A DNA stretch of 31,415 nt from CAJBIL01 sp044359525. GTDB taxonomy: Bacteria > Pseudomonadota > Gammaproteobacteria > Burkholderiales > Rhodocyclaceae. The position numbers and the translations under genes are program-made. Below, one piece after another: positions 1-6,844 of the stretch; within the stretch, counting starts at the first letter, position 1; every line of letters starts with the position of its first letter. The stretch covers positions 1 to 31,415 of the forward strand of contig JBIKLY010000034.1 in assembly GCA_044359525.1 (NCBI GenBank). Reading direction: 5' to 3'. The notes beneath the pieces were generated by a model. The model saw only the letters and a program-made list of their open reading frames with translations. It was not told the origin of the DNA and did no database searches.

Positions 1-1
1 T

Positions 2-955
2 GCGCCGCCGGTCGAGAGCCTTAACGTGCGCGTCGATACCGGCATCGAACAGGGCGACGAAATCACGCCGTTCTACGACCCGATGATCGCCAAGCTGATC
101 GTCTGGGACGTCGACCGTCATTCGGCGCTGGCCCGCATGCGGCAGGCGCTGGCCGATTACCGCATCGTCGGCGTCACCGCCAACGTCGATTTCCTGTCGC
201 GTCTGGTCGCCTGCCCGGCCTTTGCCAACGCCGATCTCGATACCGGTCTGATCGAACGCAGCCGTGATTTTCTCTTCCCGGCCGAAGTCGAGCCGCCGCG
301 CAATGTCTTCTTCATCGCCGCCGTCGCCGAGTTGCTGCGCGAGCAGGCGGCGGCGCTGGCCAAAGCCAGCCATTCCGGCGATCCGTGGTCGCCGTGGAGT
401 GCGCATGACGGCTGGCGTCTGAACATCGAGTCGCGACGGACGATCACCTGGCGCAGCGGTGAATCAAGCTACGAAGTTGCCGTCGTCTATGAGCACGATG
501 GCTGGCGGCTGACGCTGGCTGGCGAATCGGTGCTGGCGCGTGGTCGCCTGCTCGACAGCGGGCAGTTCGCCGGACAGTTCGCCGTCGAGCTCGATGACCG
601 GCGCCTGGTCAGCAGCGTCATCGCGGTGACCGAAAAGCAGGAACAGAAACGCCACGTTTTCCTCAATGGCACGACCTGGATCATCCTGCGCGACGACCCG
701 CTGCATCTGGTCGAAGCCGGCGGCGCCCACGGCAGCGGGCTGACCGCGCCGATGCCGGGCAAGGTCGTCGCGCTGCTCTCCACGCCTGGGCAGGCCGTCG
801 AGAAAGGCGCGCCGCTGCTGATTCTCGAAGCGATGAAAATGGAGCACACGATCACCGCGCCGAAGAACGGGTTGCTGAAGTCCTTTCGCTATGCGGTCGG
901 TGATCAGGTCGCCGATGGCGCGGAGCTGCTCGAGTTCGAGGTCGCGAGCGCTTGA
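2..955 (+). CDS. liuD: Acyl-CoA carboxylase biotin-carrying alpha subunit, 3' part (probably methylcrotonyl-CoA carboxylase)
   Basis: The reading frame enters from the left edge, so only the last ~317 residues are present. What is seen is the end of the biotin carboxylase domain (RVDTG...EQGD, then YDPMIAKLIVW), a poorly conserved middle region, and a C-terminal biotinyl domain with the EAMKMEH motif; the biotinylated Lys is codon 836-838. The family carboxylates acyl-CoAs with bicarbonate and ATP together with a beta subunit, in the cytoplasm. HMG-CoA lyase follows in the same direction, which points to methylcrotonyl-CoA carboxylase of leucine breakdown (LiuD/MccA). Propionyl- or geranyl-CoA carboxylase alpha subunits look similar, so substrate is inferred from context only. 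Confidence 0.85.
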   Translation, partial: APPVESLNVRVDTGIEQGDEITPFYDPMIAKLIVWDVDRHSALARMRQALADYRIVGVTANVDFLSRLVACPAFANADLDTGLIERSRDFLFPAEVEPPRNVFFIAAVAELLREQAAALAKASHSGDPWSPWSAHDGWRLNIESRRTITWRSGESSYEVAVVYEHDGWRLTLAGESVLARGRLLDSGQFAGQFAVELDDRRLVSSVIAVTEKQEQKRHVFLNGTTWIILRDDPLHLVEAGGAHGSGLTAPMPGKVVALLSTPGQAVEKGAPLLILEAMKMEHTITAPKNGLLKSFRYAVGDQVADGAELLEFEVASA

Positions 956-1009
956 TATATCCCGGTATTCTGACTAGTATTACAAACGTTATAACAGTGG
1001 AGTTTGATC
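956..1009 (+). promoter_or_regulatory. Short AT-rich gap with 8-bp palindrome before the toxin-antitoxin pair
   Basis: This is an AT-rich spacer in an otherwise GC-rich operon. It holds the perfect palindrome GTTATAAC at 988-995, just upstream of the antitoxin ribosome binding site (GGAG, about 998-1001). AbrB/MazE-type antitoxins usually repress their own promoter, so this is a plausible operator, but no convincing -35/-10 pair is visible. Confidence 0.3.
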
Positions 1010-1234
1010 ATGTTCGCCCTCAAATTGACCCAGATCGGCAATTCGGTCGGCGTCGTGCTGCCCAAGGAGTTGCTTGGCCTTCTGCATGTGGAGAAAGGCG
1101 ATACCTTGTATGTCACCGAATCGCCGGATGGTGTGCGTCTGACGCCGTTTGACCCGGAATTTGAGCAGCAGATGGATGCCGCCCGCAAAATCATGAAGTT
1201 GCGCCGCGATGTGTTGCACGAACTCGCCAAATGA
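1010..1234 (+). CDS. AbrB/MazE-type antitoxin
   Basis: A 74-residue protein. Residues 1-45 form a SpoVT/AbrB swapped-hairpin DNA-binding domain (LTQIGNSVGVVLPKELL, then VEKGDTLYV). The tail (about 50-74, charged and helical) would wrap the toxin. ATG 1010 is chosen over an in-frame TTG at 1004 because GGAG lies at proper distance. Its last bases overlap the Doc-like toxin start by 4 (ATGA), so the two are translationally coupled. In known pairs of this layout the antitoxin binds the Fic/Doc toxin and represses the operon. The pair sits between two leucine-degradation genes. Confidence 0.85.
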   Translation: MFALKLTQIGNSVGVVLPKELLGLLHVEKGDTLYVTESPDGVRLTPFDPEFEQQMDAARKIMKLRRDVLHELAK

Positions 1235-1620
1235 CCACTTGGCGCTGGATCGAAGATAGCGTTGTCTGGGCGGTGCACGAGGCGCAACTTGCGGAGCATG
1301 GCGGGCTTGTCGGCGTGCGCGATACGGGCTTGCTGGCTTCGGCGCTTGCCCGTCCGCGCAATCTGGCCGTCTATGAAGCGCCGGATGTCTTTGCTCTTGC
1401 GGCAGCTTATGCTTTCGGTTTGGCACGGAATTATCCGTTCATCGACGGCAACAAGCGTACGGCTTTCGTTTGCGCCGAATTGTTTCTTCTGCTCAACGGC
1501 CGGGAGCTTACGGTTTCGGATGCCGAGTGCGTGACGCAGATGTTGCTACTCGCCGCCGGCGATCTTTCGGAGCCTGGTTTCGCCGCCTGGCTGCGTGCCG
1601 GCTGCGTGGAGATGAAATGA
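1231..1620 (+). CDS. Doc-like (death-on-curing, Fic fold) toxin with a Tyr in place of the catalytic His
   Basis: A 129-residue protein with the layout of the Doc family: GVRDTGLLASALARP near the N-terminus, an AAAYAFGLARN helix, then the Fic loop YPFIDGNKRTAF. Known Doc enzymes phosphorylate EF-Tu and carry H-x-F-x-[DN]-x-N-K-R-[ST]; here the first residue is Tyr (codon TAT within 1429-1434). The phage P1 Doc H66Y mutant is known as a non-toxic form, so this protein may be inactive or may act differently. Other loop residues (F, D, GNKRT) are intact. It overlaps the antitoxin by 4 bases and the HMG-CoA lyase by 4 bases, so all three may be translated together. Confidence 0.82.
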   Translation: MTTWRWIEDSVVWAVHEAQLAEHGGLVGVRDTGLLASALARPRNLAVYEAPDVFALAAAYAFGLARNYPFIDGNKRTAFVCAELFLLLNGRELTVSDAECVTQMLLLAAGDLSEPGFAAWLRAGCVEMK

Positions 1621-2546
1621 TGTCTTTGCCAACCCGCGTAAAAATCGTCGAAGTCGGCCCGCGCGACGGGCTGCAGAACGAGCCGCAGATCGTTCCGGCC
1701 GCCGTCAAGATCGAGCTGATCGAGCGCCTCGCCGCCGCCGGCCTGTCGGCCATCGAGGTGACTTCCTTCGTACCGGCCAAATGGGTGCCGCAGATGGGCG
1801 ACAACGACGAGGTGCTGCGCGCCGTGCTGGCCAGCCCGCGCCGCAAGCCCGCTGTGGCCTATCCGGTGCTGGTGCCCAACCTTCGCGGTTTCGATTCGGC
1901 GCTGGAAGCCGGGGCGACGGAAGTCGCCATCTTCGGCGCCGCTTCGGAAGCCTTCTCGCAAAAGAACATCAACTGCAGCATTGCCGAGAGCCTGAAGCGT
2001 TTCGACGCCGTGGTCGATGCGGCGAGCGCGCTGGAGATCAAGGTGCGCGGCTACGTTTCCTGTGTCGTCGCCTGCCCTTACGAAGGCGCGATCGATCCGG
2101 CGAAAACCGCGTGGGTGGCGAAGAAGCTCTACGAGATGGGCTGCTACGAAGTCTCGCTCGGCGACACGATCGGCGCCGGCACGCCGGCGTCGGTACGGCG
2201 CATGATCGAAGCCTGTGCCGCGCATGTGCCGATCGGCAAATTGGCCGGTCATTATCACGACACCTACGGCATGGCGATCGCCAATATTTACGCGTCGCTC
2301 GAACTGGGCATGGCGGTATTCGATAGCTCGATCGCCGGTCTGGGTGGTTGCCCGTATGCAGTCGGCGCTTCCGGCAACGTGGCGACCGAAGATGTCCTCT
2401 TCTTGCTGCAGGGGCTGGGGATTGAAACCGGCGTCGATATGAATGGGCTGCTGGCTGCCGGGCAGTTCATTTCGCAGCAACTCGGTCGTCAGCCGGCATC
2501 AAAAGCGGCCAGGGCACTGCAGGCAAAAAGAACTACAGCTGCTTGA
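1617..2546 (+). CDS. mvaB: Hydroxymethylglutaryl-CoA lyase
   Basis: Splits HMG-CoA into acetoacetate and acetyl-CoA, the last step of leucine catabolism, in the cytoplasm. The protein is 309 residues, normal for bacterial enzymes. Visible motifs: VGPRDGLQNE at 13-22 (catalytic Arg16, metal ligand Asp17), metal-binding GHYHD (His212, His214) and the signature GLGGCPYA with the active-site Cys245, followed by GNVATED. ATG 1617 overlaps the toxin stop (ATGA); ATG 1620 is an equal alternative. Its 3' end overlaps the convergent acetyltransferase gene by 14 bases, so there is no separate terminator between them. Confidence 0.95.
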   Translation: MMSLPTRVKIVEVGPRDGLQNEPQIVPAAVKIELIERLAAAGLSAIEVTSFVPAKWVPQMGDNDEVLRAVLASPRRKPAVAYPVLVPNLRGFDSALEAGATEVAIFGAASEAFSQKNINCSIAESLKRFDAVVDAASALEIKVRGYVSCVVACPYEGAIDPAKTAWVAKKLYEMGCYEVSLGDTIGAGTPASVRRMIEACAAHVPIGKLAGHYHDTYGMAIANIYASLELGMAVFDSSIAGLGGCPYAVGASGNVATEDVLFLLQGLGIETGVDMNGLLAAGQFISQQLGRQPASKAARALQAKRTTAA

Positions 2547-5220
2547 CGACGCGTTTCAGATCGTCGTCCTCGTCATGCTCGAAGATCTCGAAGCCGAGGG
2601 CTTTCATCAGTTTGAGCATATTCGGATTGTTAGCCAGTACGTCGCCTTCGATGACTTTCAGGCCACGGTCGTGAGCGGCCTCCATCAAGCTGTGCATGAG
2701 GCGTCCTCCCAGTCCCTTGTTGCGGACTTTTTCTGAAGTGACCAGACCGAAGTCGCAGGTTTCGCCATCCGGCAGTACGCCGAAATTGGCGATGCCGACC
2801 ACCGCGTCCTGGCCGCCCTGGTGGCTGACGGCGATCAATACCAGCGCCCGGTCGTAGTCGATTTGCGTCAGGCGCGCCAGTGCCGAGAGGGATAGCTCGC
2901 TCAATACGTACATGAAGCGTTTGTAACGCGAATCGTTGGACAGGGTGCGGACAAAATTCTGCAACATTTCGGCATCTTCGGGGCGGACCGGGCGAATGCT
3001 GAAATTGGTGCCGCCAGTGAATTGCCAGGACGACTCAAGATGTGCCGGGTAGGGGCAGACCGCCATGTGCGCGTGCGGTTCGGACGAGGCGATATGCGCG
3101 ACGATGGCGATGCGCGCATCGACCGCGACGGCGCTCTCATCGTCGATGATCAGCGGGTTGATCTCCATCTTGCGTATCCACGGCAGTTCGCAAGCCATTT
3201 CGGAGACGCGCAGAAGCACGGTGTCGAGCGCCTTGCGATTGATTGCCGGCATCTGACGGAAAGGTTTCAGCAGGCGTGCGACACGCGAGCGGTCGACCAG
3301 GTCGTCGATCAGGCGATGATTGAGCGGCGGCAGGGCGATCGATTTTTCGTTGAATACTTCGGCGACATGTCCGCCTTCGCCGAAAGTGATCACCGGGCCG
3401 AACAGCGGGTCGCTCTGCAGACCAATCGACAGTTCCCGTCCGCGCGGTCGCGAGACAAAAGGCTCGATCGAAATGCCGTCGACACGTGCTGCCGAAGCCA
3501 GGCGGCTGACGTCGGCAATGATGTCGTTGTAGGCACTGCGAACCGCTTGCGCATTGGAGAGGTTGAGGCGCACGCCGCCGACTTCGGATTTGTGTGGAAT
3601 ATCCTGTGATTCCACCTTCATTGCCACGGGGAAGCCGAGTTGCTGCGCGATCAGCATTGCTTCGTTGGGCGAGCGGGCCAGCACCGAGCGCGATACCGGG
3701 ATGCGGAAGGCGGCCAGAACGGCCTTGGCTTCGAGTGCGGAAAGCTCCTTGCGGCGCTCGGCCAGCGCCGCTTCGATGATCAGGCGGGCGTTTTCGATAT
3801 CGGGCTCGTCTTCGTGCGAGAAAGAACCCGGGGCTTCGAGCAGGATATGCAGGCTGCGAAAATACGAAACCATGTAGTTAAAGGCTTCAACTGCATTCTC
3901 GGGCGAGCGGAAGGTGGGGATTCTGGCGGCTGCGAATGCGCCTCGTGCACTGCGTACCTGGACTTCACCCATCCAGCAGGTGAGCACGGGTTTCTCGGTG
4001 TTGACTGCAGCTTCGAGAACGGCTTGCGCCACTGCTTCCGGATCGACCATCGTGCTTGGGGCGAAAATTACCAGCACTGCATCGATATTCTCGTCGTCAA
4101 GACAGCTCGTCAGTGCGCTGCGGTAGCGATCCGGCGTTGCGTCAAACAGCACGTCGATCGGGTTGCCGTGCGACCAACTGCCGGGCAGGCTGGCATTCAG
4201 GGCCGTGATTGTTTTTGTCGATAGTGTGGCGATTTCGATGCCGAGAGAAACTGCCAGGTCGGTGGCCATTACTGCCGGTCCGCCGCCATTGCTGATGATC
4301 GCCAGACGGTCTCCTGCCGGACGTTTCGGGCTGGTCAGCGCACGTGTTGCAGAGAACATGTCGCCGATGGTCTGCACCCGGACAACGCCGGCCCGTCGCA
4401 GAGCTGCGTCAAAAATATCATCATCACCAACCACTGCGCCGGTTTGTGCCTGGGCAACCGTTGCCGCAGCCAGTGCTTTACCCGCTTTGACCACAATCAC
4501 CGGTTTGATGCGCGCAGCGGCGCGCACGGCGCTCATGAAACGCCGTGAGTTGCGCAGACCTTCCATGTAGATCAGGATACAGTGGGTGTTCGAGTCGGCC
4601 GCCAGGTGGTCGACAATCTCGGCGAAATCGAGATCCGCCGCGTTACCCAGAGAAACGATGGCGGAAAAGCCGAATTCGTTGTTGTACGACCAGTCGAGAA
4701 TCGAGGCGCAGATTGTGCTCGATTGCGATATAAAGGCGATATTGCCGACCGGCGCCTGCTTTGCGATGGGCGTCAGATTGAGGCCGAGGCGCGGACAGAT
4801 CAGCCCGATCGAGCGGGGACCAATAATGCGCACACCGTAGCGTCGTGCCATGTCGAGCATTGCACGTTCGATACGCGCACCGCTCGATCCTGCCTCACGA
4901 AAGCCTTCAGAGAAAACGACCACAGCGCGGACACCAGACAGGCCGCAGGCTTCGATAATTGCCGGTACTTGGGCCGCAGGTGAAACAATCGCGGCCAGAT
5001 CGACGACCTGGCCAACTTGCTGGCTGATATCGGCCAGACTGGCAAAGCAGGGGCGGCCAAGAATTGACGCTTCTTCGGCATTGATCGGGAACACCGGACC
5101 TTTGAAATTGACCAATAGGTTCTGCAGCAAGGCGTGCGCAATCGAACCCGCTTCTCCCGTGGCGCCGAATAGCGCAATCGAGGCGGGTGAAAACATTTTG
5201 CGTAGTTGCAACTGACTCAT
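2533..5220 (-). CDS. Pat-type protein lysine acetyltransferase (degenerate NDP-forming acyl-CoA synthetase fused to GNAT)
   Basis: An 895-residue protein. The N-terminal ~700 residues resemble NDP-forming acetyl-CoA synthetase: CoA-binding Rossmann domain (FGATGEAGS at 18-26), ligase-CoA domain, then an ATP-grasp domain (KVESQDIPHKSEVGGV). The C-terminal ~160 residues are a GNAT domain with the acetyl-CoA loop NKGLGGRL near 834-841. In active synthetases the phosphorylated His lies in SHTGA; here the equivalent is AQTGA (Gln259), so ligase activity is unlikely. This is the pattern of Pat/PatZ (YfiQ), which acetylates and switches off acetyl-CoA synthetase. A ribosome binding site (GGGGAG) precedes ATG 5220. 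Its target here is inferred. Confidence 0.85.
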   Translation of the reverse strand: MSQLQLRKMFSPASIALFGATGEAGSIAHALLQNLLVNFKGPVFPINAEEASILGRPCFASLADISQQVGQVVDLAAIVSPAAQVPAIIEACGLSGVRAVVVFSEGFREAGSSGARIERAMLDMARRYGVRIIGPRSIGLICPRLGLNLTPIAKQAPVGNIAFISQSSTICASILDWSYNNEFGFSAIVSLGNAADLDFAEIVDHLAADSNTHCILIYMEGLRNSRRFMSAVRAAARIKPVIVVKAGKALAAATVAQAQTGAVVGDDDIFDAALRRAGVVRVQTIGDMFSATRALTSPKRPAGDRLAIISNGGGPAVMATDLAVSLGIEIATLSTKTITALNASLPGSWSHGNPIDVLFDATPDRYRSALTSCLDDENIDAVLVIFAPSTMVDPEAVAQAVLEAAVNTEKPVLTCWMGEVQVRSARGAFAAARIPTFRSPENAVEAFNYMVSYFRSLHILLEAPGSFSHEDEPDIENARLIIEAALAERRKELSALEAKAVLAAFRIPVSRSVLARSPNEAMLIAQQLGFPVAMKVESQDIPHKSEVGGVRLNLSNAQAVRSAYNDIIADVSRLASAARVDGISIEPFVSRPRGRELSIGLQSDPLFGPVITFGEGGHVAEVFNEKSIALPPLNHRLIDDLVDRSRVARLLKPFRQMPAINRKALDTVLLRVSEMACELPWIRKMEINPLIIDDESAVAVDARIAIVAHIASSEPHAHMAVCPYPAHLESSWQFTGGTNFSIRPVRPEDAEMLQNFVRTLSNDSRYKRFMYVLSELSLSALARLTQIDYDRALVLIAVSHQGGQDAVVGIANFGVLPDGETCDFGLVTSEKVRNKGLGGRLMHSLMEAAHDRGLKVIEGDVLANNPNMLKLMKALGFEIFEHDEDDDLKRVVKQL

Positions 5221-5346
5221 GAACGTGGCTACTCCCCGGCTTAAGACGTATTTTGATTATTTGCGGACGTGTTCCATTATTGCTGAAATTCAGGTCGCTG
5301 GATTGCTTATAAAACAGGGAAATTGAATCGAAAATTGGAGTATGCG

Positions 5347-5571
5347 TTGGATCAACATGAAAAAATATCGGTAGTATCGCCGTGCGTCAATATCTGTCAG
5401 ATGGACGCGACAAGCGGCTTGTGTCATGGCTGTTTTCGTACGCTTGAAGAAATTTCCGGGTGGAGCCTTGCGACGGTAGATGACAAGCTGGACATTCTCG
5501 CTGCTGTCAATCGCCGCCGCGCTGAACACGACCCTTGCGGTGACGCATTTCGTGGAGACTGTGACCGGTGA
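5347..5571 (+). CDS. DUF1289-type small cysteine protein
   Basis: About 74 residues with the family pattern SPCVNICQMD...GLCHGCFRTLEEISGWS, four Cys that look like a small metal or Fe-S site. The function of DUF1289 proteins is not established. TTG 5347 is chosen as start because GGAG lies six bases upstream; an in-frame TTG at 5323 would lack a ribosome binding site. A TATAAA-like element at 5308-5313 is the only promoter hint. The stop overlaps the next small gene by GTGA, suggesting coupling of three genes up to 6682. Confidence 0.75.
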   Translation: MDQHEKISVVSPCVNICQMDATSGLCHGCFRTLEEISGWSLATVDDKLDILAAVNRRRAEHDPCGDAFRGDCDR

Positions 5572-5768
5572 GTTCGTCTGAGTACGAGTATCTCTGCGTC
5601 GGCATTTGTATGGCCGATCCGGATTCCGGCTACTGTCTTGGCTGTGGGCGCCCGCCAATACCAGTGATTGGTGGCGGGGAAATTGTCGTAACGCTGGCGC
5701 CGCTATCGGTCGATCGCTCCGGCCTGGCTGATCCCGACTCTCCGGAGTATTCGGCGGAGCATCCCTGA
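5568..5768 (+). CDS. Second, divergent DUF1289-like small cysteine protein
   Basis: A 66-residue product with GTG start overlapping the preceding stop (GTGA). The N-terminal half repeats the CxxxC...CxxC layout (CVGICMADPDSGYCLGCGRP), and the second half has no recognisable motif. It appears to be a shortened paralogue of the gene before it, lacking the RTLEEISGW stretch. Its stop shares one base with the metallo-hydrolase start (TGATG). Tight overlaps on both sides support it as a real gene. Function unknown. Confidence 0.65.
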   Translation: MSSSEYEYLCVGICMADPDSGYCLGCGRPPIPVIGGGEIVVTLAPLSVDRSGLADPDSPEYSAEHP

Positions 5769-6682
5769 TGCTTCCCGCCAGCCTGCTGGTCCTTGAACGG
5801 GGCTGGCTTTCGTCGAACAACATCGTCTGCCTCGAAGGCGACGAGGCGGCGCTGATCGACAGCGGCTATGTCACGCATGCGGCGCAGACGGTCGCCCTGC
5901 TCGAAAATGCGCTCGATGGCCGGCGCCTGACGCGTCTGCTGAATACCCATTCGCATTCCGATCACATAGGCGGCAACGCGGCGGTGATGCAGGCTTTCGG
6001 TTGTCGTGTGATCGTGCCGGTGGGCATCGACGCGACGATTGCCGAATGGGATGAGGAAGCGCTGCTGCTCTCGCCGCTCGGCCAGTCAGCGGCCCGTTTC
6101 CGGCACGATGCGACGATCGCCGGCGGTGACGAAGTTGAACTCGGTGGCCTCAACTGGCACAGCATCGCCGTTCCCGGGCATGACATGGACGCACTCGCCT
6201 TTTATAACGCCGAGCGGCGCATCCTGATCTCCGGCGACGCGCTGTGGCGCGACGGTTTCGGCGTTATTTTTTCCGAACTGCTCGGCCACCCCGATGACGC
6301 CGGTGGTCTCAAGGCGACGCGTGAAACGCTCGACCGGCTGGCCCGTTTGCCCATCGACGTGGTCATTCCCGGCCATGGCGCGCCCTTTGTTGAAGTCGAG
6401 GACGCCTTCGCGCGCGCCTATCAACGGCTCGCTTCCTTCGAGCAAAGTATCGAACGGCTGGCCCGTCATGCGCTCAAGGTAATGCTCGCGTTCGCCATGC
6501 TCGAACGGCGGCAACTGCCGCGCCGTGACTTGCCGGCTTTCCTGGCCGGTCTGAGCTTCTGCCAGAGTGTCAATTCCCGCTATCTGAATTACGACAACGA
6601 GGTCCTCGCGCAGTGGCTGGCGAGCGATCTGATTCGAACCGGGATGCTGACGGAAGTCGGTGGCGTTCTGATTGCCCGCTAA
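5768..6682 (+). CDS. Metallo-beta-lactamase-fold hydrolase
   Basis: A 304-residue protein with the full metal-binding set of the fold: THSHSDHIGG at 60-69, PGHD, SGDALW and PGHG. This arrangement is typical of glyoxalase II-like and thioesterase-like hydrolases with two metal ions; a C-terminal helical region of ~80 residues follows. No signal peptide is visible, so it is cytoplasmic. It is the last gene of the run with the two DUF1289 proteins. It is not PqqB, which has a different sequence pattern. The substrate cannot be told from sequence. Confidence 0.85.
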   Translation: MLPASLLVLERGWLSSNNIVCLEGDEAALIDSGYVTHAAQTVALLENALDGRRLTRLLNTHSHSDHIGGNAAVMQAFGCRVIVPVGIDATIAEWDEEALLLSPLGQSAARFRHDATIAGGDEVELGGLNWHSIAVPGHDMDALAFYNAERRILISGDALWRDGFGVIFSELLGHPDDAGGLKATRETLDRLARLPIDVVIPGHGAPFVEVEDAFARAYQRLASFEQSIERLARHALKVMLAFAMLERRQLPRRDLPAFLAGLSFCQSVNSRYLNYDNEVLAQWLASDLIRTGMLTEVGGVLIAR

Positions 6683-6739
6683 TCGTTGCGGTGCAGGCGT
6701 CCGGCCTGTGCTTGACAGAATCGCGAAAATCGATCATCG

Positions 6740-6757
6740 TTCAAACGTTCGTTTGAA
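6740..6757. promoter_or_regulatory. PsrA-like operator palindrome upstream of acyl-CoA dehydrogenase
   Basis: TTCAAACGTTCGTTTGAA is an 8-bp perfect inverted repeat with a 2-base centre. It contains CAAAC-N4-GTTTG, which fits the site reported for the TetR-type fatty-acid regulator PsrA. It lies 88 bases before the acyl-CoA dehydrogenase start and just after a TTGACA hexamer (6712-6717), where a repressor could block transcription. The regulator itself is not in the window. Confidence 0.55.
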
Positions 6758-6844
6758 TTAATAGAGAAAAGGCGCCGCCGCATTCAACCCCGCCAGGGGA
6801 TGCCGCGCCGCGGATTTCACGAAAATACATAAAAGGAAAACAGC

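Noticed and set aside
1431..2480. Long open frame on the minus strand (349 codons)
   Set aside because: It lies wholly opposite the Doc-like and HMG-CoA lyase genes, has no family resemblance and is His/Arg-rich as expected for an antisense shadow of GC-rich coding DNA.
5768..6682. Metallo-beta-lactamase-fold protein as PqqB
   Set aside because: It has a THSHSDHIGG metal motif and glyoxalase II-like layout, not the PqqB pattern, and it is coupled to DUF1289 genes, not pqq genes.
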